Positions 9,189 to 18,843 are shown, numbered from the stretch's first letter. The stretch: 64,000 nt of DNA from Sphingobacterium thalpophilum (GCF_038396785.1 NZ_CP151087.1:5084001-5148000); one strand, 5' to 3'. Program-made: numbers and translations. Notes: generated from the letters alone by a model not told the origin.

Positions 9189-9638
9189 CTAACGATTCCG
9201 CCAGGTCCACCAAAGAATGATTCCATAGATAAGAACAGCGACCGCAAGCAGTAAAAATAGTTCGAAACTTGTCTCCGGAAAACTAGTCGATTGTGAAAGA
9301 AAGGCGGATATTAATAAAATGCCGAGTATGCCTGAGGTTATGCTCACAATGAGTTTTTGAGCTTTGTTTAACGCGGGTTTTGTTTGTTGTGCTACTTTCT
9401 TCTCGAGGATCTCATGTACAGGTTCGGTTTCCTTCAATAGTGCAATATCGAGATCAAGCTGCACTGCCATTAAATTGAGGGTATAAGCCCTTGGTAGAAC
9501 TTCAGCTTTTTCGATGCGCTGTACAGATCGAAGATTCAGTTTGACAAGATCAGCAAGTTGCTGTTGGGAATATCCTTTACTGATACGGGCATTTTTGATC
9601 AAAAGCGCTATTTTCTCTTTGCTGGATTTATTGGTCAT
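9189..9638 (-). CDS. XRE-family HTH protein with C-terminal membrane helices
   Basis: 149 residues. An XRE helix-turn-helix at about 8-65 (IKNARISKGYSQQQLADLV, then SVQRIEKAEVLPR) is followed by a linker and two hydrophobic helices (LIVSITSGILGILLISAFL and LFLLLAVAVLIYGIILWWTW). I chose the start MTNKSSKEK; the open frame extends further to 9743, but that part overlaps the divergent protease gene and has no domain. Such proteins are probably membrane-tethered regulators, possibly of the neighbouring CPBP gene. The target is not known. Confidence 0.82.
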   Translation of the reverse strand: MTNKSSKEKIALLIKNARISKGYSQQQLADLVKLNLRSVQRIEKAEVLPRAYTLNLMAVQLDLDIALLKETEPVHEILEKKVAQQTKPALNKAQKLIVSITSGILGILLISAFLSQSTSFPETSFELFLLLAVAVLIYGIILWWTWRNR

Positions 9639-9714
9639 TTTATGACATTTTGCGGCGTATTCAAATGTCGTGAAATTAAATGATTTAAGGCTATAGCTTT
9701 GTGTAAAAAAAATC

Positions 9715-10386
9715 ATGATCGCTATTGCTCTGGAATTGGTCATCTCCCAGTTTTTGCTGGGTTATTTTTGCAAGCGGAACCTCCAGGTTCTGGGGTTTTC
9801 CTCAAAGGTCGGATCTTTCCTCTTTTGTCTGTTTGGTCCCATAATATATGTTACTGCTCTCTATTTGAGTATTGCTTATTTAGTCGGAAACCCGTATCAA
9901 CTAAATCCGAATTATACGGTATCTGATTTTTTTGGTAGTTTTTATTATGTATCAAAAGCAGTGGTATTTGAGGAATTGATCTTTAGGGGAGCCGTATTAT
10001 ATATTCTTATGAGACGCTGTGGTCAGGGGAAAGCTGCATTGATCACGGCGCTGGCTTTTGGCATTTATCACTGGTTTTCGTACGGTATCGTGGGGCAGAT
10101 TTTTAATATGCTGGAAGTTCTTGTATCGACCGGTATAGTGGGGTATTTATTTGCACGAATTTGTATTAAAACAGGTAAAATAGTGCATCCGATCGTTTTA
10201 CATTTTGGTTATAATTTTGCAACGATGATTCTATTTTCGAAAGAAAAAAATATCGGACTGCAGCTCCTGATAAAAACGTATGCGGTAGACCCAGTCAAAC
10301 CCGAGGGGATTTTGCCTTTGTTCGTCCTCGTTAGTTATTATATCGGTTTTCCGCTGTTGTGCTATATTTTTCTTAAACAACTATAA
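9715..10386 (+). CDS. CPBP family intramembrane glutamic endopeptidase
   Basis: 223 residues, mostly transmembrane. It has the CPBP (Rce1-like/ABI) signature EELIFRGAVLY, a second motif FGIYHWFSYG, and a third near HPIVLHFGYNFA, which together supply the catalytic glutamates and histidines. In bacteria the family is linked with bacteriocin immunity or membrane-protein processing; the substrate here is unknown. It is divergent from the XRE membrane protein and only 76 bp from its chosen start, so the two may be linked. Confidence 0.88.
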   Translation: MIAIALELVISQFLLGYFCKRNLQVLGFSSKVGSFLFCLFGPIIYVTALYLSIAYLVGNPYQLNPNYTVSDFFGSFYYVSKAVVFEELIFRGAVLYILMRRCGQGKAALITALAFGIYHWFSYGIVGQIFNMLEVLVSTGIVGYLFARICIKTGKIVHPIVLHFGYNFATMILFSKEKNIGLQLLIKTYAVDPVKPEGILPLFVLVSYYIGFPLLCYIFLKQL

Positions 10387-10520
10387 GCTGCAAATAATTT
10401 GTCCTGACTGCCTGCTAGTACCTATCATTTGCTCGCTTTATTACTTGCATATTGCGGAACGGGTTTCTTTTTTTGTGATTTATTTACATTGATTATCATC
10501 TAAATGCGTTTATTGTTTTG

Positions 10521-10540
10521 TTTTAATCATTTGATTAAAA
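10521..10540. promoter_or_regulatory. Palindromic operator upstream of the TetR gene
   Basis: TTTTAATCA-TT-TGATTAAAA, perfect 9-bp arms with a 2-bp spacer. The core TTAATCA-N2-TGATTAA recurs just before the efflux operon at 11238-11253. It is the likely binding site of the adjacent TetR protein, giving autoregulation. Confidence 0.75.
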
Positions 10541-10547
10541 CAGTTGT

Positions 10548-10575
10548 TTGTTTTTAATTCTTTTTTCTATATTTG
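10548..10575 (+). promoter_or_regulatory. Bacteroidota-type promoter for the TetR gene
   Basis: TTG at 10548-10550 and TATATTTG at 10568-10575, spaced 17 bp, match the -33/-7 consensus of the Bacteroidota housekeeping sigma factor. The operator ends 7 bp upstream. Confidence 0.65.
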
Positions 10576-10600
10576 CATAATACAAGGAAGTTTAATCGGG

Positions 10601-11221
10601 ATGAAAGAGAAGAAAATAGATCTGTCGACGGAAACGAAAATTAAGGAAGCGGCGAGGGTTGTATTCTATAAAAAAGGTTTCTCAGCAACCAGGACAAGGG
10701 ATATTGCCGAAGAAGCAGGGATCAATCTTGCTTTGCTCAATTATTATTTTCGGAGCAAAGAGAAGCTTTTTGAAATTATTATGTTTGAAACCTTTTCGGC
10801 TTTCGTACAGAGTATGGCTGTTATCCTTAATGATGAAACAACCAATCTTGAAAGTAAAGTTGAATTGATAGCCAATAGATATATCGATTTTATCATCAGA
10901 GAACCGGAGGTGCCTACTTTTTTGATTTCGGAAATCAGAAACAATCCTCAGGAACTCCTCGAAAAGTTGCCAATCAAACAATTGCTAAACAATTCTGTTT
11001 TTTTTAAACAGCATCATGAAGCCGTAACACAGGGCTTTATTATGGAGCCACATCCTTTACATTTTTTAATGAATTTATTGGGGTTGGTTGTGTTTCCTTT
11101 TATCACAAAGCCTTTGATTATGGGGGTACAAGATCTCGATATCGAACAGTTTAATGCACTTATGATTGAGCGTAAGAAGCTTATACCGATATGGATAGGA
11201 GCGATGATGACAGCAAAATAA
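10601..11221 (+). CDS. TetR/AcrR family repressor of the efflux operon
   Basis: 206 residues starting at MKEKKIDLS, where AAGGAAG lies about 12 bp upstream; an earlier in-frame start would overlap the promoter. The N-terminal HTH is clear: IKEAARVVFYKKGFSATRTR, DIAEEAGINLALLNYYFRSKEKLFE. The C-terminal ligand domain is TetR-like but does not show its ligand. It precedes a full tripartite ABC exporter, and identical palindromes flank it, so it very probably represses both itself and the exporter. YbiH of the E. coli YbhGFSR system is the analogous regulator. Confidence 0.92.
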   Translation: MKEKKIDLSTETKIKEAARVVFYKKGFSATRTRDIAEEAGINLALLNYYFRSKEKLFEIIMFETFSAFVQSMAVILNDETTNLESKVELIANRYIDFIIREPEVPTFLISEIRNNPQELLEKLPIKQLLNNSVFFKQHHEAVTQGFIMEPHPLHFLMNLLGLVVFPFITKPLIMGVQDLDIEQFNALMIERKKLIPIWIGAMMTAK

Positions 11222-11237
11222 TTTTTTTGTCCCAAAC

Positions 11238-11253
11238 TTAATCAAATGATTAA
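11238..11253. promoter_or_regulatory. Second TetR operator, in front of the efflux operon
   Basis: TTAATCA-AA-TGATTAA, the same core as the site before the TetR gene, lies 20 bp before the first start codon of the exporter operon. Bound repressor would block transcription into the operon. Confidence 0.72.
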
Positions 11254-11272
11254 ATCTAAAGATTAAAAAATA

Positions 11273-12583
11273 ATGCCACAATATATGAACAACGCAGTTA
11301 TGAAGTATTGTTATTTAACGCATGTTATTCTTTTATTGATCCTGTTGCATTTTGCAAATAGGGCAACTGCACAAGGAGAAGCGCTTACTTTGGAGCGTTG
11401 TTATACGCTTGCCAAAGCAAATTATCCAGCAATTAAAAAAATGGATCTGATAACCAAAACGGGTGAGTATACCATCCAAAATGCCAATAAAAGGTTTCTC
11501 CCCCAAATCAGCTTCTCAGGTCAGGCAACCTATCAATCCCAAACAGTAAGTTTTGCGGATGCTGTAGGTTCATTGCCGGGTATTTCCCTACCTTCTATCA
11601 GTAAAGATCAGTATAAAATACAGGGTGAAATTAGTCAGCTCATTTACGATGCTGGCAATACAAAAATGCAGAAGGATTTAATCGCTGCAAATACGGCATT
11701 GGAGGAGCAGACCTTAGTATCCAGTCTCTATGGGATTAATCAACGTATCAATAGTCTTTATTTTGCTATTTTATTAATCGATGCCCAATTGAAGCAGAAC
11801 GAGTTAAACAAGGCTAACTTACAGACTCAGGTACAAAAAGCTGAGGCTGCTTTTGACAATGGGGTAGCATTTCGTAGTAATGTGGAAGAGCTGAAAGCTG
11901 AAGTATTGAATATAGAAATGCAGACCACAGAATATACATCTAATCGTACAGCATATTTAAATATGCTTTCGCTCTTTATAGGAAAGAAGTTGCCCGAATC
12001 CATGCTATTGAAATTGCCTACCGCTCAGTATACGCTTTCCGCGATTAACAGACCTGAATTAAAAGCTTTTGATTTACAAAAAAACATCGTTGACCAACAG
12101 GAGAAACAATTGAAGTCCGATTATCTTCCACAGGTAAGTGGTTTTTTTCAAGGGGCATACGGAAGGCCAACCCTCAATATCATTGAAAATAAATTTGGTC
12201 CCTGGTACGTTACAGGGCTGCGTTTTTCTTGGTCGCTAAGTAGCTTTTATTCGCTGTCCAACAAACGAAATATCCTTCAGCTCAATCGTCAGTCTATTGA
12301 TGCCGATAAGGAAACATTTTTGCTGAATGCCAAAGTTGACCTGAGCCAACAGGATGAGCAGGTCAATAAATATACCATCTTGATTCGACAGGATGATGCT
12401 GCGATTGCCTTGCGGACATCGGTAACTCAATCTGCTGAGGCGCAGTTGAGCAATGGAGTGATCACGACCCACGAGTATATTCAAAAATTAAATGCAGAAC
12501 ACTTGGCCAAGCAGCTCAAAATATTGCATGAGATCCAATTGTTACAAGCGATCTATAATTTAAAATTTATAGCCGGGAATTAA
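11273..12583 (+). CDS. TolC-family outer membrane efflux protein
   Basis: A 436-residue outer-membrane channel component of an exporter. A signal peptide around KYCYLTHVILLLILLHFANR leads to two OEP repeats rich in coiled coil (LTLERCYTLAKANYPAIKK; later NRPELKAFDLQKNIVDQQEKQ). Three in-frame ATGs at 11273, 11285 and 11300 are possible; the third gives the most compact signal peptide. It is first in an operon with HlyD, two ATPases and two permeases, so it provides the outer-membrane exit duct. Confidence 0.9.
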   Translation: MPQYMNNAVMKYCYLTHVILLLILLHFANRATAQGEALTLERCYTLAKANYPAIKKMDLITKTGEYTIQNANKRFLPQISFSGQATYQSQTVSFADAVGSLPGISLPSISKDQYKIQGEISQLIYDAGNTKMQKDLIAANTALEEQTLVSSLYGINQRINSLYFAILLIDAQLKQNELNKANLQTQVQKAEAAFDNGVAFRSNVEELKAEVLNIEMQTTEYTSNRTAYLNMLSLFIGKKLPESMLLKLPTAQYTLSAINRPELKAFDLQKNIVDQQEKQLKSDYLPQVSGFFQGAYGRPTLNIIENKFGPWYVTGLRFSWSLSSFYSLSNKRNILQLNRQSIDADKETFLLNAKVDLSQQDEQVNKYTILIRQDDAAIALRTSVTQSAEAQLSNGVITTHEYIQKLNAEHLAKQLKILHEIQLLQAIYNLKFIAGN

Positions 12584-12599
12584 CTGTAAACATCAAAAA

Positions 12600-13535
12600 A
12601 TGAAAAGATTAATTGTATTTATTACTGCGCTCTCTTTGCTTAGTGGTTGTAAGCAACATAATGAATATGACGCTTCCGGGAACTTTGAGGCTGATGAAGT
12701 GATTGTCTCTGCGCAGCAAAACGGAATATTGATGCAATATGCTGTTGAAGAAGGAAAGCAATTGAAACCTGGAGATACTGTCGGAAAAATAGATGTCCGT
12801 ACTGCTGAATTGCAAAAAGAACAAGTGCAGGCAAGTATCGAAGCTTTAGCTCAAAAGATGGTGAATCCTAAGGATCAGGTTGAACTGGTGCGGCGCCAAC
12901 TGGTCGTTCAGGAAGCGCAATTAAAACAACAGCTGTACGAAAGGACCCGGATGGAAAATCTGGTAAAATCAGATGCCGCAACACGTAAACAGCTCGATGA
13001 CATCAATGCGGCAATCGATCAATTGCGGAAACAAATAGCCGTGACCAAGCAACAACTCACCCTCAATACATACAATACAAATACCCAAAATCGGAGTATC
13101 CTAAGCGAGAAAAATCCGTTAGAGAAATCTGCTGCACAGATTCAGGAACAGATCAATAAGGGACAGGTGATTAATCCTATTGGTGGGACAGTTTTGGTAA
13201 ACTATGCACTACAGGGTGAATTGCAGGTCGTAGGTAAGCCTTTATATAAAATTGCCAACACGGCGAAGCTTTATTTGAGGGCTTATATTACCGGAATTCA
13301 GTTGCCACAGATAAAAGTCGGACAGGCGGTGACTGTGCGCATTGATGATGGCAAGGAGAATTATAAGGAATATCCCGCAACAATTACATGGATTTCAGAT
13401 AAATCTGAGTTTTCACCAAAGACAATTCAGACTAAGGATGAGCGCGCTAATCTTGTTTATGCGATCAAAGTAAGTGTGAAAAATGATGGTTATTTAAAAA
13501 TAGGGATGTATGGTGAGGTCCTTTGGTCAAAGTAA
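12600..13535 (+). CDS. HlyD/YbhG-type membrane fusion lipoprotein
   Basis: A 311-residue periplasmic adaptor. MKRLIVFITALSLLSGC is a lipoprotein signal. The lipoyl/barrel part (GNFEADEVIVSAQQNGILM, EEGKQLKPGDTVGKID) surrounds a long coiled coil (about 70-180, VRRQLVVQEAQLKQQLYER), and the beta-barrel follows (QVINPIGGTVLVNYALQGE). It starts 17 bp after the channel gene and links it to the inner-membrane permeases. Confidence 0.9.
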   Translation: MKRLIVFITALSLLSGCKQHNEYDASGNFEADEVIVSAQQNGILMQYAVEEGKQLKPGDTVGKIDVRTAELQKEQVQASIEALAQKMVNPKDQVELVRRQLVVQEAQLKQQLYERTRMENLVKSDAATRKQLDDINAAIDQLRKQIAVTKQQLTLNTYNTNTQNRSILSEKNPLEKSAAQIQEQINKGQVINPIGGTVLVNYALQGELQVVGKPLYKIANTAKLYLRAYITGIQLPQIKVGQAVTVRIDDGKENYKEYPATITWISDKSEFSPKTIQTKDERANLVYAIKVSVKNDGYLKIGMYGEVLWSK

Positions 13536-13541
13536 GTTATT

Positions 13542-14492
13542 ATGATCGCTGTCAGTGTAAAAAATATGGTCAAAACCTACGGTAATGTTAGAGCCGTAGA
13601 TGACGTTTCTTTTGAGGTAAAGAAAGGTGAGTTGTTTGGGCTTATAGGGCCTGATGGCGCCGGTAAAACATCAATTTTCCGAATACTAACCACTTTACTG
13701 CTTGCGGATAGTGGTACTGCTGCTGTAGAGGGATTCGATGTTGTCAAAGAATATCAACAGATACGCAATCGGGTAGGGTATATGCCAGGACGTTTTTCAT
13801 TATACCAGGACCTGACGGTAAAGGAGAATCTTACTTTCTTTGCGACAGTTTTTGGTACAACCATTCAGGAAAATTATCCACTTATCAAAGATATTTATGA
13901 TCAGATACAACCCTTCAACGATCGTAGAGCAGGGAAATTGTCTGGCGGAATGAAGCAAAAGCTGGCCTTATGCTGTGCGCTGATCCATAAGCCCGACGTG
14001 CTTTTTCTGGATGAACCGACAACAGGTGTCGATGTTGTATCCAGAAAGGAATTTTGGGAAATGTTGACCAAACTCAAGGAACAGCAGATCACGATCGTGG
14101 TATCCACACCCTATATGGATGAAGCTCGACTGTGTGATCGTATTGCATTAATGCAGGGCGGAAGGATTATGTCAATCGATGAACCGTCAGGTATTATAAA
14201 AAGTTTTCCAAAGCCACTATATGCGGTTAAAGCGGATAATATATATAAACTGCTCCAGGATCTCCGTTCGGATCAGGCGGTAGAAAGCTGTTATGCATTT
14301 GGCGAATATTTGCACCTTACCCCAAAATCAGAAGTGGATGGTAGGGAAGGCATTATTGCCCTGGCAAATAAGTATAACCCACAACATCTCGTGGTTGAAA
14401 AAATAACTGCAACGATCGAAGATAGTTTTATCCGCCTGATGCAGGATCAAAATGGTATGGACGAATTCAAACAAGTCACAGATGGAGAATAA
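13542..14492 (+). CDS. ABC exporter ATPase, first subunit (YbhF N-half-like)
   Basis: 316 residues. Walker A GPDGAGKTS, signature LSGGMKQKL, Walker B LFLDEPTTGVD and a switch-region TPYMDEA are present. The aspartate in GPDGAGKT is typical of the first nucleotide-binding half of YbhF-like proteins, which in E. coli is fused to the second half. Here the halves are separate genes. A C-terminal tail of about 80 residues follows the ATPase fold. It overlaps the next gene by 11 bp, which implies translational coupling. Confidence 0.92.
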   Translation: MIAVSVKNMVKTYGNVRAVDDVSFEVKKGELFGLIGPDGAGKTSIFRILTTLLLADSGTAAVEGFDVVKEYQQIRNRVGYMPGRFSLYQDLTVKENLTFFATVFGTTIQENYPLIKDIYDQIQPFNDRRAGKLSGGMKQKLALCCALIHKPDVLFLDEPTTGVDVVSRKEFWEMLTKLKEQQITIVVSTPYMDEARLCDRIALMQGGRIMSIDEPSGIIKSFPKPLYAVKADNIYKLLQDLRSDQAVESCYAFGEYLHLTPKSEVDGREGIIALANKYNPQHLVVEKITATIEDSFIRLMQDQNGMDEFKQVTDGE

Positions 14493-15225
14493 GGCAATAG
14501 TCTGTAAGGATCTGACCAAGCAATTTGGAGATTTTAAGGCCGTAGATAAAATTACGTTCGATGTTGACCAAGGCGAAATTTTTGGTTTTCTTGGTGCCAA
14601 TGGTGCGGGGAAGACCACGGCCATGCGTATTCTTTGTGGTTTGTCCTACCCGACATCGGGTGAAGCAACTGTCGCTGGCTTCAATGTGTATAAAGAACAG
14701 GAGCAGATCAAAAAGAATATCGGTTATATGAGTCAGAAGTTCTCGTTGTACGATAACCTCACTATTTTGGAAAATATTGAGTTTTATGGAGGTGTGTATG
14801 GTGTTTCAAGGGCAGACATAAAGTCGCGAAGCAGTGATTTGGTCCACACCTTAGGTTTAGAGAAAGAAGCAAAAAAACTCGTGGGGGAATTACCTTTGGG
14901 CTGGAAACAGAAGTTGGCATTTTCTGTAGCGATTTTCCATCGACCTAAAATTGTTTTTTTGGACGAGCCAACAGGAGGCGTTGATCCGATTACCCGACGG
15001 CAGTTTTGGGATATGATTTATGAGGCTGCTGCCAATAACATAACGGTGTTTGTGACAACACACTATATGGATGAAGCCGAATACTGCAACCGTATCAGTA
15101 TTATGGTAGATGGGAAAGTCGAAGCAATGGACAGTCCCACAAATCTGAAACAGCGGTTCGAAACCCATTCCATGGACGACGTATTTTATCAACTGGCACG
15201 TGGAGCTAAAAGATCGGGAGATTGA
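14482..15225 (+). CDS. ABC exporter ATPase, second subunit (YbhF C-half-like)
   Basis: 247 residues from MENKAIVCKDL, a start that overlaps the previous stop; a 30-bp longer reading has no extra domain. Walker A GANGAGKTT and Walker B IVFLDEPTGGVDP are good, but the signature motif reads LPLGWKQKL instead of LSGGQ. The second half of YbhF is similarly altered, so the two ATPases probably form an asymmetric heterodimer with only one fully standard site. Confidence 0.92.
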   Translation: MENKAIVCKDLTKQFGDFKAVDKITFDVDQGEIFGFLGANGAGKTTAMRILCGLSYPTSGEATVAGFNVYKEQEQIKKNIGYMSQKFSLYDNLTILENIEFYGGVYGVSRADIKSRSSDLVHTLGLEKEAKKLVGELPLGWKQKLAFSVAIFHRPKIVFLDEPTGGVDPITRRQFWDMIYEAAANNITVFVTTHYMDEAEYCNRISIMVDGKVEAMDSPTNLKQRFETHSMDDVFYQLARGAKRSGD

Positions 15226-15226
15226 T

Positions 15227-16330
15227 ATGAAACAGTTGTTCGCTTTTATTCGCAAGGAGTTTTATCATGTTTTTAGGGATCGTAGAACACTGCTTATCCT
15301 TTTTGGGTTTCCCGTCGTTCAGATTCTCCTTTTTGGCTATGCATTGAGTAGCGAAGTTAAAAATATTGGAATTGCGATTCAGGATAATGCACGTGATGTC
15401 AACTCCAGTGAAATCGTAAACCGTATTAAAACAAGTTCATATTTTCAGGTGAAAGACGAAATTGTAAATTATAAAGATGTAGAAAGCCGATTTAAAGATG
15501 GAAGCATCAAATGTGCAATAATCTTTCCTGCCAATTTCGGGGAGGATCTATATCGAAAGGATGGTGCTCAAATTCAGCTATTAGTTGATGCTTCCGACCC
15601 GAATACTGCCACAATAGTCACCAATTATCTGACCGCTATAATTAAGGCATACCAGCAGGACCTAAATCCCGGAACAGCGTTATCCTATCAGATAGTGCCC
15701 CAACTGCGACAATTGTATAATGAAGAGCAGAACGGTTCCCTTAATTTTATCCCTGGAGTGATCGCATTGATTTTTATGATCGTTAGCACGGCACTGACCT
15801 CCGTGGCAGTTGTGCGCGAAAAAGAGCTGGGGACTATGGAAATTCTATTGGTATCGCCTTTCAAACCCATTATGGTTCTCATCGCCAAAGCGATTCCATA
15901 TCTCGTGCTTTCACTCGTCAATTTTATCATTATTCTTCTACTTTCGGTGTTTGTACTTGATGTTGAGATCAGGGGAAGTCTGGTGTTGATTTTCGCGGAG
16001 AGTATTTTATTTATTATCACCTGTCTTTCTTTAGGCTTGTTGATTTCTAATGTCACCGATTCCCAGCAAACGGCCATGTTAATAGCGATGATGGGCATGA
16101 TGCTGCCGACCTTATTATTGACTGGCTTTATGTTTCCTTTGGAAAATATGCCCTGGATATTTCAGGTTATTTCGCATATCGTGCCATCCCGCTATTACTA
16201 TGCAATTATTAAAGCTGTCATGCTCAAAGGAATGGGCTTTAGTTATGTTTGGAAAGAAACATTGATTCTCGCCGGGATGTCAGTTGTGTTGTTGTCAATT
16301 GCATTGAAAAGATTTAAAATCAGGTTGTAA
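15227..16330 (+). CDS. ABC-2 type permease (YbhS/YbhR-like), first
   Basis: 367 residues from MKQLFAFIRKEFYHVFRDRR, preceded by GGGAG just upstream. One N-terminal membrane helix, a large periplasmic domain (about 45-175), then five helices, the ABC2_membrane_3 layout. RKEFYHVFRDRRTL is the typical cytoplasmic entry motif. Its stop overlaps the start of the next permease (TAATG). Confidence 0.92.
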   Translation: MKQLFAFIRKEFYHVFRDRRTLLILFGFPVVQILLFGYALSSEVKNIGIAIQDNARDVNSSEIVNRIKTSSYFQVKDEIVNYKDVESRFKDGSIKCAIIFPANFGEDLYRKDGAQIQLLVDASDPNTATIVTNYLTAIIKAYQQDLNPGTALSYQIVPQLRQLYNEEQNGSLNFIPGVIALIFMIVSTALTSVAVVREKELGTMEILLVSPFKPIMVLIAKAIPYLVLSLVNFIIILLLSVFVLDVEIRGSLVLIFAESILFIITCLSLGLLISNVTDSQQTAMLIAMMGMMLPTLLLTGFMFPLENMPWIFQVISHIVPSRYYYAIIKAVMLKGMGFSYVWKETLILAGMSVVLLSIALKRFKIRL

Positions 16331-17454
16331 TGGAGGTATTAAGATTCATATTACAGAAAGAGTTTCGGCAGATATTCAGAGACAAAATTATCTTGGCCAT
16401 GATGTTTGTCATGCCGACAGTTCAACTGATCATCATGCCATTTGCAGCCAATTTTGAAGTGCAGAATATCAATATTGCTTATGTTGACAACGACCACAGT
16501 TCTTATTCAAGAACCTTAATCAATAAAATTGCATCTTCAGGATACTTTAAAATCGTAAGTAGTCCACTATCTTATAAAGTTGGATTGGAAATGATCGAAA
16601 AGGGAGACGCTGATCTTGTATTGGAGATACCGACAGGTTTTGAGCGCAATCTGGTGCGGGAAGGTACGCAGCAAGTCAATATCGCAGTGGATGCCATCAA
16701 TGGTACAAAATCGTCCTTGGGTGGAGCTTATTTAACCAGTGTAATTACTGATTTTAACGGCGGTTTGGATGTAAATATCAAAGCCGCTAAAACAGGTATT
16801 TCAGAGCAGGTCGCAACCGTCAAAATAGCGAATTCCAATTGGTATAATCCCAAGGCTGAATACAAATACTATATGGTGCCGGGTATTTTGGTTTTGTTGC
16901 TTACGATGATTGGCGGATTTATTACAGCGCTCAATATTGTCAAAGAGAAGGAAATCGGAACAATCGAGCAGATCAATGTGACGCCCATCAAAAAATGGCA
17001 GTTTATCCTAGGGAAACTAATTCCATTTTGGATTGTGGGCATGATTGTTTTTACCGTTGGTATGATTGTAATGTATATTGTTTATGGTATTTTTCCGCAG
17101 GGAAGTTTACTGCTTTTATATCTCTTTGCTGCAGTGTACCTCATTGCACTATTGGGGTTGGGATTGTTTATTTCTACCCTTGCAGACACACAATTGCAGG
17201 CCATGTTCATCGCATATTTCTTTATGATGGTTTTTATGCTGATGAGTGGCTTTTTTACCAGCACAGATAGTATGCCGGCTTGGGCAAGAGCGATTTCGCA
17301 ATGCACACCAGTTACCCATTTTATCAGTGTTGTACGGCTAATTGTCTTAAAAGGGAGTGGATTTCAGGAAGTGAAGAAAGAGCTTGTTTATCTTATTGGA
17401 TTTGCTTTTTTGTTGAATGGTTTAGCCATCTATAATTATAGAAAGACCGTGTGA
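16330..17454 (+). CDS. ABC-2 type permease (YbhR/YbhS-like), second
   Basis: 374 residues with the same layout as the preceding permease: LQKEFRQIFRDKIILAMMF entry, a periplasmic domain (AYVDNDHSSYSRTLINKI and following), then five helices (LVLLLTMIGGFITALNIVKEKEIGT onward). The two permeases form the heterodimeric membrane core. It is the last gene of the operon. No clear terminator is visible in the 96 bp before the convergent neighbour. Confidence 0.92.
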   Translation: MEVLRFILQKEFRQIFRDKIILAMMFVMPTVQLIIMPFAANFEVQNINIAYVDNDHSSYSRTLINKIASSGYFKIVSSPLSYKVGLEMIEKGDADLVLEIPTGFERNLVREGTQQVNIAVDAINGTKSSLGGAYLTSVITDFNGGLDVNIKAAKTGISEQVATVKIANSNWYNPKAEYKYYMVPGILVLLLTMIGGFITALNIVKEKEIGTIEQINVTPIKKWQFILGKLIPFWIVGMIVFTVGMIVMYIVYGIFPQGSLLLLYLFAAVYLIALLGLGLFISTLADTQLQAMFIAYFFMMVFMLMSGFFTSTDSMPAWARAISQCTPVTHFISVVRLIVLKGSGFQEVKKELVYLIGFAFLLNGLAIYNYRKTV

Positions 17455-17550
17455 AAACATGGCGTAGTCATTCGTTCTTTGCTAATTGAACATAGCTCTT
17501 ACGCTTGTTTAAACCGTCAGATCGTCGGCATAGAACGAGCTGACTCAAGT

Positions 17551-18843
17551 CTATTTACGTATAATTTCCACACTATCTTTCGGAAAATGATTTTGTAGCC
17601 ATTGTTGTAGCTTTTCCTGTTGTGTTTGAGGTAGCGGAGTTTTGGTAGAATAAATAAATGCGACAAGGTTGGCTAAGCTATCTTTTTTGCTGTAATGTTG
17701 TTGTATACCAATGCTATAGGAGCTTAGCTCGGGAAACAATACCAAGATATCCCGATCGAGTTGTGGATTAGCCAATTGGTATTTGGTAAGTTCATTATTG
17801 AGAGCTCTTATGGTAAGGTCTTTTTCACTTACAGCAGCGGTACGCTTATCGATTTCGCTAAGAATACTTGATTTTAGGTCTAAACTGTCCTGATGAATAA
17901 CCAGCGCGGTATTGGTAATCCCAAATGCTTCCATGCTGTGTTGTAGAGACTCAACTTCTTTTTTGCTGAATTTTTTTGATAAGAAAGCCAGTTCTAATTT
18001 CTTTGGATTACCATTCATCTCCAGTTTTTCATAAATGACCGTATAACCTTTATTGCTCAATTCCTGTTGAACGAACTGATTTACTTTGTTTGTGTATTTT
18101 TTTTCTTGCAGGAGATTGTAGGCAAAATATACGCTCGGCAATACAAGTATAATTGTGATGATGGTAATACTTTGTGTAATTCTTTTTTCCCGTTGCTGAT
18201 CGACATAATGTGTTTTGGGGTATCGTAAATATTTGACAATCACAAAGGTCGAAATGCAGATAAAAACACAGTTTATTATATACAGGAATAATGCGCCGGC
18301 GAAAAAGCTGAAATTGCCTATTGCGAGTCCATAGCCCGCGGTACAGAGCGGAGGCATCAGGGCTGTTGCAATTGCTACTCCAGGAATTGGATTGCCCTTA
18401 TCCACTCTTGTAATAGCAATGACACCGACCAGACCACCGAAGATTGCAATCATGACATCGTAAATATTCGGTGATGTGCGTGCTAGTAACTCAGATTGTG
18501 CCTCTTTAAAGGGGCTTAAAAGAAAATAGATAAACGATACGACCAAGCTGATCAATGTGGCGATCAGTAGATTTTTTAGCGATTTTTTTAATAACGGAAA
18601 GTCAAAAGTCCCTAAGGCGAATCCAGCTCCTACTATTGGCCCCATTAACGGAGATATCAGCATTGCTCCTATAATGACGGCAGTAGAATTTACGTTCAAT
18701 CCAACAGACGCCACTACAATCGCGCAGGCTAGAATCCAGGCATTAGCTCCGCGAAAAGAAATATTACTGACAACATTTTCCAGAACAGCTTCCTTTTTTT
18801 CTTCACCTTGGTGTAGATCAAAAAATCGTAATATTTTATTCAT
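17551..18843 (-). CDS. DUF389 (TIGR00341-type) membrane protein
   Basis: 430 residues. The N-terminal membrane domain has the family motif GANAWILACAIVVASVGLNVNSTAVIIGAMLISPLMGPIVGAG, several further helices, and PGVAIATALMPPLCTAGYGLA. The C-terminal half is soluble and helical. Function of the family is unknown. It is a single gene between two convergent or unrelated units. Confidence 0.9.
   Translation of the reverse strand: MNKILRFFDLHQGEEKKEAVLENVVSNISFRGANAWILACAIVVASVGLNVNSTAVIIGAMLISPLMGPIVGAGFALGTFDFPLLKKSLKNLLIATLISLVVSFIYFLLSPFKEAQSELLARTSPNIYDVMIAIFGGLVGVIAITRVDKGNPIPGVAIATALMPPLCTAGYGLAIGNFSFFAGALFLYIINCVFICISTFVIVKYLRYPKTHYVDQQREKRITQSITIITIILVLPSVYFAYNLLQEKKYTNKVNQFVQQELSNKGYTVIYEKLEMNGNPKKLELAFLSKKFSKKEVESLQHSMEAFGITNTALVIHQDSLDLKSSILSEIDKRTAAVSEKDLTIRALNNELTKYQLANPQLDRDILVLFPELSSYSIGIQQHYSKKDSLANLVAFIYSTKTPLPQTQQEKLQQWLQNHFPKDSVEIIRK

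Noticed and set aside
9639..9743. N-terminal extension of the XRE membrane protein
   Set aside because: It would overlap the first codons of the divergent protease gene and carries no domain; the internal ATG gives a normal XRE start.
13542..15225. Split of one YbhF-like ATPase gene by a frameshift
   Set aside because: Two separate genes with an 11-bp overlap, a separate start and complete ATPase motifs in each; separate subunits are a natural arrangement.
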